Positions 1 through 6,134 of a DNA stretch of 9,181 nucleotides are shown here, one piece after another (the first letter of the stretch is position 1; each line of letters starts with the position of its first letter). This DNA comes from Microcaldota archaeon (GTDB lineage: Archaea > Micrarchaeota > Micrarchaeia > Burarchaeales > JAKAKT01). A program made the position numbers and the translations under genes. The DNA lies in NCBI GenBank assembly GCA_026396425.1, contig JAPLWU010000023.1, forward strand, positions 1 to 9,181, read 5' to 3'. The notes beneath the pieces are model-generated. The model worked only from the letters and a program-made list of their open reading frames with translations, had not been told where the DNA came from and did not search any database.

Positions 1-1
1 G

Positions 2-505
2 GAGATGGAGGAGATTGCCGCAGGAAACAAGAAAAAGGAGGACGTAATCGGGGAGGGCAAGGAAGTTCTGAAGAAAATCCTCGGGGAAATCCACGATAAC
101 GAAGAGAGGATAGGCCTTGATTTGGTTTCGAGCATCCGCACGACCGAGGCGGCCGGCAATATTCTGGGCGACTGCAGGGAGTGCGGCGGAAAATTGCGGA
201 TGCTCCGCGGAAGAACGGGCAGCAAGTTCGTGGGCTGCTCCAACTATCCAGACTGCCGGGCCACCTTCCCGCTGCCGCAGAAGTACGGAGTGGCCCCGAC
301 AACTAAGGTTTGCGAGAAGTGCAAAACCCCCATTGTTCGCGTTTTCTGGAAAGGCGGGAAGGGCTTTGATATGTGCCTCGACCCGCAATGCGAGACGAAG
401 AAGAACTGGGGGAAGAAGGAAAAGAAAAAAGATGAAGAAAGCCCGCCCAAGACGGAATCGGAAACCAAAAAGAAAGCGGAAACGAAAAAGGGCATTGGTA
501 GCTAG
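2..505 (+). CDS. topA: DNA topoisomerase I (type IA), C-terminal zinc-finger tail, partial at 5' end
   Basis: This is the tail of an archaeal type IA DNA topoisomerase, which relaxes negatively supercoiled DNA through single-strand passage. Only about 167 residues are visible. The frame is open to the window edge, so the ATG at position 5 is almost certainly an internal methionine. Two four-cysteine zinc fingers are seen, counted from that ATG: Cys57/Cys60/Cys78/Cys84, in the context CGGKLRMLRGRTGSKFVGC then NYPDC, and Cys103/Cys106/Cys124/Cys129. The first is the standard topoisomerase zinc ribbon, which binds single-stranded DNA. The catalytic TOPRIM and tyrosine domains lie outside the window. 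The last 35 or so residues are a Lys/Glu-rich tail, probably disordered. The gene ends 37 bp before the convergent winged-helix gene. The family call is firm; that the missing part is intact is assumed. Confidence 0.9.
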   Translation, partial: EMEEIAAGNKKKEDVIGEGKEVLKKILGEIHDNEERIGLDLVSSIRTTEAAGNILGDCRECGGKLRMLRGRTGSKFVGCSNYPDCRATFPLPQKYGVAPTTKVCEKCKTPIVRVFWKGGKGFDMCLDPQCETKKNWGKKEKKKDEESPPKTESETKKKAETKKGIGS

Positions 506-542
506 CCCCGAAAAAATCCGAAACCGGAACAAGAAAGAAAAT
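506..542 (-). terminator. T-rich terminator of the winged-helix gene (putative)
   Basis: Read on the minus strand, the 37-bp gap just after the stop codon of the 543-1247 gene holds two T-rich runs (TTTTCTTTCTT, then TTTTTTC). Archaeal RNA polymerase commonly terminates at oligo-T tracts without a hairpin. No comparable T-run is seen on the plus strand for the convergent topA. Confidence 0.45.
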
Positions 543-1247
543 TCAAATTCTTCCTGACAGGTAGTACACAACTTTCGGCCTTCCGAGAGGAAGGCGCTGC
601 GTCGTTCTCTTTACAAGGCCGCTCCTGAAAAGCGAGCGAAGCCTCTTCATCGTCGTCGAATGGGTCAGGCCGAGCGCAGAGGCAAGTTCCTCGCCGTCCA
701 TGGGCCTTATGAGCAATTCGAGAACCCGCTCCTTGAAAATCTCCTGCCCCGCCGAGGTTATGCGCTTGAGGTTGGACTGCTTCTTTTCAAAATTCGAGTT
801 TGATTCCGAAGGGGAGAAACTGCCGAGCCTGTTCACGCGCGAGGATAAATCCTCTTTTGTCTTTGAAACGAAAGTTCTTGGCGTCAGCTCCGCAATTTTT
901 TTTCGCAGATTCAAGACGCGGTAGGAATACTCCTCGTCCTCTTCTTCGGATACGCCGGCCGATTTCCATTCCTCAAGCAATTCGAGTTCCGAAAGCAGGC
1001 GGGTGGAATATTTCTCCCCGAGGAAATGGAGCATGAGCGGCCTGCCGGCGAGCCAGCGCAAATCCGCCCCTGCGAGTTCCTTCTCGCCGAAATCCGTTTC
1101 GAGCGTGCGCGCCTTCTCGAACTGCGAGAGGTATTTGCGCGCCGAAATGGGGAAAACGGTCGTCGAGCCGGAAAGATTTATGTGGGGATACCTAATGGAG
1201 CGCACGGGAACGCGCTCCCCGTGAATGAAGACAAGGGCTTTTAGCAT
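543..1247 (-). CDS. Winged-helix DNA-binding protein, unknown N-terminal domain
   Basis: A 234-residue protein ending in a winged helix-turn-helix (about residues 170-234). The segment EELASALGLTHSTTMKRLRS has the helix-turn-recognition helix pattern of ArsR/MarR-like archaeal regulators, and GRPKVVYYLS fits the wing strand. Residues 1-165 (MLKALVFIHGERVPVR...) are not a domain I recognise. They include an acidic stretch EEEDEE near residue 102 and a Ser/Asn-rich linker near 143-158. The frame continues 71 codons upstream, but that part overlaps the start of pyrG on the other strand and looks non-coding. The ATG at 1247 is chosen because a TATA-like element lies 26 bases upstream, and GGAGG lies 13 bases before it. 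The gene is divergent from pyrG with a palindrome between them, so autoregulation or control of pyrG is plausible but unproven. Confidence 0.75.
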   Translation of the reverse strand: MLKALVFIHGERVPVRSIRYPHINLSGSTTVFPISARKYLSQFEKARTLETDFGEKELAGADLRWLAGRPLMLHFLGEKYSTRLLSELELLEEWKSAGVSEEEDEEYSYRVLNLRKKIAELTPRTFVSKTKEDLSSRVNRLGSFSPSESNSNFEKKQSNLKRITSAGQEIFKERVLELLIRPMDGEELASALGLTHSTTMKRLRSLFRSGLVKRTTQRLPLGRPKVVYYLSGRI

Positions 1248-1250
1248 AAT

Positions 1251-1260
1251 CTTATTAAAA
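1251..1260 (+). promoter_or_regulatory. TATA-like box of pyrG (leaderless)
   Basis: CTTATTAAAA is centred about 25 bases before the pyrG ATG at 1281, which puts the transcription start at or next to the start codon. No ribosome binding site precedes the ATG, in keeping with a leaderless transcript. Confidence 0.5.
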
Positions 1261-1265
1261 CCTCC

Positions 1266-1280
1266 AGTAATTAAATTACT
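1266..1280. promoter_or_regulatory. 15-bp palindrome in the divergent promoter (candidate operator)
   Basis: AGTAATTAAATTACT has perfect 7-bp arms around one central base and touches the pyrG start codon. Its AT-rich core also serves as the TATA-like box of the leftward winged-helix gene. A dimeric regulator bound here would cover both transcription starts. Because AT-rich palindromes occur by chance, operator function is inference. Confidence 0.4.
1268..1279 (-). promoter_or_regulatory. TATA-like box of the winged-helix gene
   Basis: On the minus strand GTAATTTAATTA is centred 26 bases before the ATG at 1247. It overlaps the 15-bp palindrome and lies downstream of the pyrG TATA-like box, so the two promoters face and overlap each other. 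Confidence 0.4.
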
Positions 1281-2873
1281 ATGCAAGGAAGCAAGCGCGC
1301 GTACATTGTCATTCTCGGCTCGCTCATGAGCGGGCTGGGCAAGGGAATCGTGACTTCTTCTATAGGCAAGATTCTCCAGGGTAGAGGCCTCAGAGCCGTG
1401 CCCATAAAATTCGACGGCTACCTGAATGTGGACTGCGGCACAATGAACCCCTTCAGGCACGGCGAGGTTTTCGTTCTCGACGACGGAACCGAGTGCGACA
1501 TGGACTTCGGGACCTACGAGAGGTTCCTCAACGTGACGCTAAAGGGGCAGAACAGCATAACCGGGGGAAAAATCTTCAAGCACGTGATAGAGAAGGAGAG
1601 GAAGGGCGGATACCTCGGCTATGACGTGCAGATAGTCCCGCATCTGACCGACGAAATAAAAGGCTGGGTTAGGGGGGTCGGCGAGACTTTCAATGCTGAC
1701 GTCGTGCTAATCGAAGTCGGCGGAACCGTCGGCGATTTGGAGAACGGCTACTTCATCGAGGCCATGAGGCAGCTCTCCCTCGATGAGAGGGTCGTGTTCG
1801 TGCAGCTCACGTATGTTCCTGCGCTCGTCACGGGCGAGCAAAAAACGAAGCCAAGCCAGCACGCCAACAGGCTCATCGCGAGCCTCGGAATCCATCCCGA
1901 AATAATAATTTGCAGGATTGAGGGGAAGCTTGGACCGAACGAGAGGAAGAAAATCAGCATGTTCTGCAACGTCCCGGAGGAGGCGGTAATCGACGACCCC
2001 AACATCGCGACCATTTACGAGCTCCCGCTCCTTTTCGAGAAGAACGGGCTTGCGAGGATACTCCTGAACAAGCTTCGCATGAAGGCGAAGAGGAGGGACC
2101 TAAAAGAGTGGAAGGGAATCGTCAACAGGGTAAAGAAGCCCAAGAAGAAGATAACCGTGGGAATAACGGGCAAATACACGCGGGTGAAGGATTCTTACAT
2201 AAGCATAAGCGAGGCCCTCGTCCACGCCGGCGCCTCCAACAACTGCGACGTGGAAATCAGGTGGATTGAAACCAGCGAGATAGAGGACAAGGGCGACCTT
2301 TCGGAACTCAAGGGCTGCGACGGCATAATCGTGCCTGGCGGATTCGGGGCGAGGGGAACCGAAGGAAAAATAAGATGCATACAGCATGCGCGGGAGAAGA
2401 AAATACCCTATCTCGGCCTGTGCTTCGGGATGCAGCTGGCGGTCGTTGAATGGGCGAGGAACGTGAAGGGGCTGAAGGGGGCGAACTCGACGGAAATAGA
2501 CCCCAAAACCCCGCACCCAGTCATAGACCTGCTACCCGAGCAGATGAAAATAACGGAGAAGGGAGCGACCATGAGGCTGGGCGGCCATGATATCGAGGTA
2601 AAAGACGGTTCGAAAGCCCATGCCGTTTACGGCAAAAAAATAATCCGAGAAAGGTTTAGGCACAGGTACGAAGTTAACCCAGAATACATTTCGAAACTTG
2701 AAGGCGAAGGACTTGTATTTTCAGGCAAGGCACCGGGCAGGGAGATAATGCAGATTATGGAGCTCACAAACCATCCATTCTTCATGGCCTCGCAGTTCCA
2801 TCCTGAATTTACTTCGAAGCTCGAAGAGCCCAATCCGCTTTTCAGGGAATTCGTGAAGGCCTGCCTGAAATAA
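1281..2873 (+). CDS. pyrG: CTP synthase (glutamine-hydrolysing)
   Basis: CTP synthase converts UTP to CTP using ATP and ammonia from glutamine, the last step of pyrimidine nucleotide synthesis in the cytosol. At 530 aa it has the family's usual length. The synthetase domain (about 5-275) carries the P-loop-like SGLGKG (17-22), the metal/UTP site region FDGYLNVDCGTMNPF, DDGTECDMDFGTYERF, GGTVGDLE (147-154) and EQKTKPSQH. The class I glutamine amidotransferase domain (about 290-530) shows PGGFGARG, the nucleophile Cys381 in LGLCFGMQ, RHRYEVN (460-466), and the His507/Glu509 pair in FHPEF. All catalytic residues are present. Some normally conserved spots differ: DPY reads DGY and the ES-PF segment reads ENGYF. 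The ATG at 1281 fits the N-terminus of the family and a leaderless promoter. It ends 14 bp before the convergent tRNA. Confidence 0.95.
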   Translation: MQGSKRAYIVILGSLMSGLGKGIVTSSIGKILQGRGLRAVPIKFDGYLNVDCGTMNPFRHGEVFVLDDGTECDMDFGTYERFLNVTLKGQNSITGGKIFKHVIEKERKGGYLGYDVQIVPHLTDEIKGWVRGVGETFNADVVLIEVGGTVGDLENGYFIEAMRQLSLDERVVFVQLTYVPALVTGEQKTKPSQHANRLIASLGIHPEIIICRIEGKLGPNERKKISMFCNVPEEAVIDDPNIATIYELPLLFEKNGLARILLNKLRMKAKRRDLKEWKGIVNRVKKPKKKITVGITGKYTRVKDSYISISEALVHAGASNNCDVEIRWIETSEIEDKGDLSELKGCDGIIVPGGFGARGTEGKIRCIQHAREKKIPYLGLCFGMQLAVVEWARNVKGLKGANSTEIDPKTPHPVIDLLPEQMKITEKGATMRLGGHDIEVKDGSKAHAVYGKKIIRERFRHRYEVNPEYISKLEGEGLVFSGKAPGREIMQIMELTNHPFFMASQFHPEFTSKLEEPNPLFREFVKACLK

Positions 2874-2887
2874 TTGGATAAGAAGTA

Positions 2888-2989
2888 TGGGCCCGCGGAG
2901 GTTTTCGAAAGGGCGAATCCCTCTCCCTTCAATCGAACTCCGGATCTCCACCTTGTAAGGGTGGCGTCTTACCATTCGACTACGGGCCC
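2888..2989 (-). tRNA. tRNA-Val (anticodon UAC) interrupted by a T-loop intron
   Basis: On the minus strand the acceptor stem GGGCCCG (from 2989) pairs with CGGGCCC (2895-2889), followed by discriminator A at 2888. The D-arm is GTC/GAC with GG in its loop. The anticodon stem CCACC/GGTGG encloses loop CTTACAA with anticodon UAC at 2957-2955. The variable loop is AGATC. The T-stem CGGAG (2942-2938) pairs with CTCCG (2900-2896), but 37 bases separate the arms instead of 7. Removing a 30-nt intron gives a 72-nt tRNA with a normal T-loop starting TTCGA. CCA is not encoded. The gene lies 34 bp downstream of the lonB-like stop codon and has its own TATA box. Confidence 0.93.
2902..2931 (-). other. 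30-nt tRNA intron in the T-loop with bulge-helix-bulge splice site
   Basis: A canonical bulge-helix-bulge can be drawn for the archaeal splicing endonuclease. The outer helix is the T-stem CGGAG/CTCCG. The 4-bp central helix is TTCG (5' exon) with CGAA (3' end of intron). The two 3-nt bulges are ATT (5' site) and AAC (3' site). The inner helix is GAAGGG/CCCTTT with one G-U pair and an 11-nt loop. Cuts at matching positions in both bulges leave a 7-nt T-loop, so the length of 30 is firm while the ends could shift by one base. The intron falls near tRNA position 59/60, not the usual 37/38. Confidence 0.85.
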
Positions 2990-3014
2990 TAGGGTGGATA
3001 TTATACGAGAGGAC

Positions 3015-3023
3015 GTTTATAAT
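3015..3023 (-). promoter_or_regulatory. TATA box of tRNA-Val
   Basis: On the minus strand ATTATAAAC is centred about 30 bases upstream of the mature tRNA 5' end, predicting a start near 2993 with a leader of about 4 nt. It begins directly after the stop codon of the lonB-like gene (3026-3024), so the tRNA can be transcribed independently. Confidence 0.6.
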
Positions 3024-4436
3024 TCATCCGACTTCTTTTCCGTCGCCCTTGCTGGTATACCTCTGGTCGCTCATCTCGGCCTTCCACCAGCTGCCGTATT
3101 TGTCGACCGCCTGCTCCTCCGCGCTCTTTGACTTGCCGACGGCGTATTTCATGTGCTCGATAGTTATGAGGGGCGCGCCCTCGAGCACTGCCTTGTCTCC
3201 GGCCAGCTTGACGATTCCGCTCAAATCCCTGAGGCGGAGCGTAAGCCCGGCGACATTGTCTATCGCCTTCGCCCTTCTCTTCGCCTCCTCGATTACCTCC
3301 TCGACCGCCTCCATCTCTGCGTGCGGAATCCTCCCGTCCTTTACTATTTCCTGGGCGACGAACTGCACGAACTTGGCCCTGTTTTCTTCCGTATCCGGAA
3401 TTGTCGTTGAAAGGAGGAGTTCGTAGCCGTTGCCGGAAATTCGGGAACGGAGAGGGGCGAGCAGGTGGGGGAGGTTTGAGGTGTTCACCGCTCCGACCAG
3501 TATGAATTCGCAGGGAACATCGTCAACCTTGACTGATGCGCCGGTGCTCGAGGCATTCCTGCCGACAATCGGGAATTTTTTCTCCTGCATCGCCGTGAGC
3601 AGGTAGCCCTGCAGGTATCCGAGGGTAGAAACCTCATCGACGAACAGGACCCCTTCGTGCGACTCGTGGACCGCGCCGGGAACGACGCGCTGGTAGGGCA
3701 GGATGCCAACTTCGGGATGGCCTCCGTACGGGTCGTGTTTTATGTCGCCGAGCAATTCCGTTTCGCTGGCGCCGGCATACTGCACGAAAGTCTTGCGCTT
3801 GAGGGGCACGATGATTTTGCGCGGCCTTCGCACCATGTCGCTCTCCATATCGCCAAGAGACTTCTGGTCGTACATCACGATTTTTCCGTCTTCGGAGCGC
3901 TCGTAGACCACGATTTCCTCGTTCCCGTTCGAGAAGGTCCTGGTCGTGTGAACCTTGTCCTCGAGGGGCTGTATCACGCCGAACATCATGTCATCGAACG
4001 GGGACGCCTCCTTCCTGTATTTCTCGGCCCCGCAGGACGGACAGGTCGGAACGTCGAAACGCGAGAGCTCCCCACAGCGCCTGCACCTGAAGCCGAGGCG
4101 CTCCGAAACGAAAGAGGGAACCTGCATGGGGAGTAGGAGCTTGCCCGCCGCCTGGCGCCTGTGGCGCGCTATCGTCTCCCTCGTCCTGATTTCAACGGTC
4201 GGCCTGTCGGGATTTGCAGGGTTATGGAGAACGGAAACCTCCTGAGTCGGAGCGGGAATCAAATACGCTATGGCCTGGGCTATCATGCTCTTTCCAGTGC
4301 CCGGAGGGCCGATGAGAAGGAGATGCCTGCGCTGCTTCGCGACTATGCGGGCAACCTGCACCGCCTCGTCCTGGCCGATTATGGCTTCCAGCGGGTCGGC
4401 GGGCAGCTTAACTTCTTGCGTTGTTCGCGCTTCCAC
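3024..4436 (-). CDS. LonB-like AAA+ ATPase with zinc ribbon, no protease domain
   Basis: Very similar to the ATPase half of archaeal LonB, with these parts from the GTG start (470 aa): Walker A GPPGTGKS (43-50), Walker B VLFVDE (263-268), sensor 1 Asn318 in VGAVN, the arginine finger in PLRSRI (about 330-332), and sensor 2 in LTLRLRDL (about 401-403). The stretch LLTAMQEKKFPIVGR is typical of LonB. Two features differ from the family. The membrane-anchor insert is replaced by a four-cysteine zinc ribbon (Cys118, 121, 132, 135) and a charged segment. The chain also stops just after the AAA+ lid, so the Ser-Lys protease domain is absent, and no downstream remnant exists because the tRNA follows. 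It is predicted to be soluble. The GTG at 4436 is preferred over the upstream ATG: a TATA-like box lies 26 bases before it, GGAAGAAGG lies 6 bases before it, and residues upstream look non-coding. Function may be ATP-driven remodelling; the substrate is unknown. Confidence 0.85.
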   Translation of the reverse strand: MEARTTQEVKLPADPLEAIIGQDEAVQVARIVAKQRRHLLLIGPPGTGKSMIAQAIAYLIPAPTQEVSVLHNPANPDRPTVEIRTRETIARHRRQAAGKLLLPMQVPSFVSERLGFRCRRCGELSRFDVPTCPSCGAEKYRKEASPFDDMMFGVIQPLEDKVHTTRTFSNGNEEIVVYERSEDGKIVMYDQKSLGDMESDMVRRPRKIIVPLKRKTFVQYAGASETELLGDIKHDPYGGHPEVGILPYQRVVPGAVHESHEGVLFVDEVSTLGYLQGYLLTAMQEKKFPIVGRNASSTGASVKVDDVPCEFILVGAVNTSNLPHLLAPLRSRISGNGYELLLSTTIPDTEENRAKFVQFVAQEIVKDGRIPHAEMEAVEEVIEEAKRRAKAIDNVAGLTLRLRDLSGIVKLAGDKAVLEGAPLITIEHMKYAVGKSKSAEEQAVDKYGSWWKAEMSDQRYTSKGDGKEVG

Positions 4437-4452
4437 AGACACCCTTCTTCCG

Positions 4453-4468
4453 CTAAATTTTATTAATT
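4453..4468 (-). promoter_or_regulatory. TATA-like box of the LonB-like gene
   Basis: On the minus strand AATTAATAAAATTTAG is centred about 26 bases upstream of the GTG at 4436. This supports that start and a leaderless or near-leaderless transcript. Confidence 0.5.
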
Positions 4469-4677
4469 CTACCCAACATGGCAAAAAATAAAAAATAAGA
4501 ACTGCATCGCACGGAATTCGGGCGCACCGAAAGGGGGTTGGAACGCACCGCACGGGATTTGGGCCAGAAGCGTCCCGTTCCCTTCTCCTCTGGGAGAAGC
4601 TTCCTCACGGCGTCGCTTTCCCTCGCGTCAACCTTCTCCGAGGCCGGGAGTTCCGCGCAGAGGCGCGCAACAGGCAT
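4453..4677 (-). CDS. Possible small ORF, 74 aa, unrecognised (doubtful)
   Basis: This reading frame starts at an ATG at 4677, with a weak TATA-like GGAATAAAC centred about 24 bases upstream. The first 38 codons (MPVARLCAELPASEKVDARE...) use codons like neighbouring genes. The last part runs into the direct repeats and the LonB promoter and looks non-coding. A perfect hairpin with 7-bp arms and a 4-nt loop lies inside at 4582-4599. It may be a short gene, a gene remnant or a structured RNA. I recognise no family, and it may not be expressed. Confidence 0.2.
   Translation of the reverse strand: MPVARLCAELPASEKVDARESDAVRKLLPEEKGTGRFWPKSRAVRSNPLSVRPNSVRCSSYFLFFAMLGRINKI
4499..4564. repeat. Imperfect direct repeat, two copies of about 24 bp
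   Basis: GAACTGCATCGCACGGAATT (continuing CGGGC to 4523) and GAACGCACCGCACGGGATTT (continuing GGGC, 4541-4564) align with one indel and a few substitutions. Copies start 42 bp apart. They lie upstream of the LonB-like promoter. No function is evident. Confidence 0.5.
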
Positions 4678-4712
4678 TTCTGGAGTATTGTTTCCCGTTT
4701 ATTCCATGTCCC

Positions 4713-6125
4713 CTATTTTTTCGTGGCTATTAGGAGGCTCTCCGGCTTCCTGAAGAGGTTTCCCGTCCTCACGCCGACAATAACTTTTATCCCGCGCGCC
4801 TCGGCGAGGTCCACGAGCCTCTGCGTGACTATCCCGTCGAACACGATGGCGTGGGGCGACTCGCCGTCACTGATTACCTTCAGCAGGTCCCTCACCGGAA
4901 TCTCAGCCTTCTGCTGCAGGTTCTCGTCATACGTCCTCGCCCTGAGGGTATTCTCGAGCTCGTTAAGGCTTTTGAGCAGCGGCTCGGGCGGGAGAGCGAC
5001 CGGCGGAGAAGGCGGCTGGGAACGCTCCTGCGCCTGCGGCTGTATCGCCTGCTCGGAAGTCGGCTGAAGAACCTGCTGCTCCCTTTGCTGGGGCTGGAAC
5101 GGCTGGTCTGCCTTTGCAAGCTGCTGCTGGACCTGCGGCTGTTCGGGATGGGCCTGCGGCTCGGGTGCAAAAGCCCCTCCCTCGGTCTGGGGCTCCTCTG
5201 GCCTCGAGTACTGTTCCTCCCTCTGCCTGAACCTGCCCCTGCCCGAGTCCCTGTCGCGCATTTCGGACTTGAACTCACTCCTTACCTTGGGCTTGGGCTT
5301 CCTTCCGTCAATCTGGTCGATTGGGACGCTCGAGCGCAGGGCCTTTATGAGCTCCTTTCTCGTGAGCTCCTCGACCTCCTTGCCTGCAGGCGCCCTTGCC
5401 ACGAAGTCTAGGTCTGCCACCTGCGAGATTTCGCGCAGGATGATGTCGCCTCCCCTGTCGCCGTCGAGGAAGATGGTGACCTCCTTCTCCCTGCAGAGCG
5501 CGACGATGCTCTTCGGGACGTTGGCCCCTCCGACCGCCACGCAGTTGTTTATGTCGTTCTTGAGCAGGTTGAGGATGTCCGCACGCCCCTCCACAATCAC
5601 AAGGGAGTCATAGGTGGTTATGCGTGGCCCGCACGGGAGTTTCTCAGGCCCGTAGGTGTCAATCTCGGCAATTTTCACTTCCTTCCTGACCAGCTCGGAT
5701 ATCTCCTTGCTTTCTGGAATCTCGTTCATAAGCAGGTTCTTGAGCAAATCCTTGGCCCTGTTGACCACTATCTTGCGCTTCATGCTCCGCGTGTCCTCTA
5801 TCTTGTCGACGTTTATGGTGGCATCGCACGGCCCCACCCTGTCGACGGTTTCGAGTGCCGCGCCCAATATGCTCGTCTCGACCATGTCGAGGCTCGAGGG
5901 CAGCTGTATTGTGCCAACGCTCTTGCCTCCCTTGACGTTGAGCTCGACTTCAATCCTGCCGATTCTCCCGTTCTTCTGCAGCTCGCGCAAATCAAGCTCG
6001 TCGCCGAGGAGGCCTTCGGTCTGGCCGAATATGGCACCAACGACGTCGGGCTTTTCCACGAGCCCGCCAATCTCAATCCTCGCATATACCAAATATTTGA
6101 CAGTGTCAATGTACGTCTTTCCCAT
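4713..6125 (-). CDS. dnaG: Archaeal DnaG primase-like protein (exosome-associated)
   Basis: Archaeal DnaG has a bacterial-type TOPRIM primase core and is best known as a subunit of the RNA-degrading exosome, bound through Csl4, with poly(A)-preferring activity. The 470-aa product starts with the conserved KYLVYARIEIGGLVEKPDVV and IFGQTEGLLGDELDLRELQK signature. The TOPRIM domain (about 170-265) has SLVIVEGRADI with Glu179, and FLDGDRGGD with Asp221 and Asp223. Residues about 300-382 form a Gln/Pro/Glu-rich linker that looks disordered. A C-terminal archaeal DnaG domain (about 385-470, VRDLLKVISDGESPHAIVFD) follows. A GTG three codons upstream (6134) is in frame, but the ATG at 6125 is preferred because GGTGAT lies 4 bases before it and the protein then begins MGKTYIDT. 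The promoter is not clear. Confidence 0.93.
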   Translation of the reverse strand: MGKTYIDTVKYLVYARIEIGGLVEKPDVVGAIFGQTEGLLGDELDLRELQKNGRIGRIEVELNVKGGKSVGTIQLPSSLDMVETSILGAALETVDRVGPCDATINVDKIEDTRSMKRKIVVNRAKDLLKNLLMNEIPESKEISELVRKEVKIAEIDTYGPEKLPCGPRITTYDSLVIVEGRADILNLLKNDINNCVAVGGANVPKSIVALCREKEVTIFLDGDRGGDIILREISQVADLDFVARAPAGKEVEELTRKELIKALRSSVPIDQIDGRKPKPKVRSEFKSEMRDRDSGRGRFRQREEQYSRPEEPQTEGGAFAPEPQAHPEQPQVQQQLAKADQPFQPQQREQQVLQPTSEQAIQPQAQERSQPPSPPVALPPEPLLKSLNELENTLRARTYDENLQQKAEIPVRDLLKVISDGESPHAIVFDGIVTQRLVDLAEARGIKVIVGVRTGNLFRKPESLLIATKK

Positions 6126-6134
6126 TTCAATCAC

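Noticed and set aside
1248..1460. Extension of the winged-helix gene upstream to 1460
   Set aside because: It would overlap the conserved pyrG N-terminus on the other strand, and a promoter lies between.
4437..4712. RNase P RNA or SRP RNA in the gap
   Set aside because: A GAGGGAAAG stretch hinted at RNase P, but the other conserved RNase P blocks and the SRP helix 8 motif are absent.
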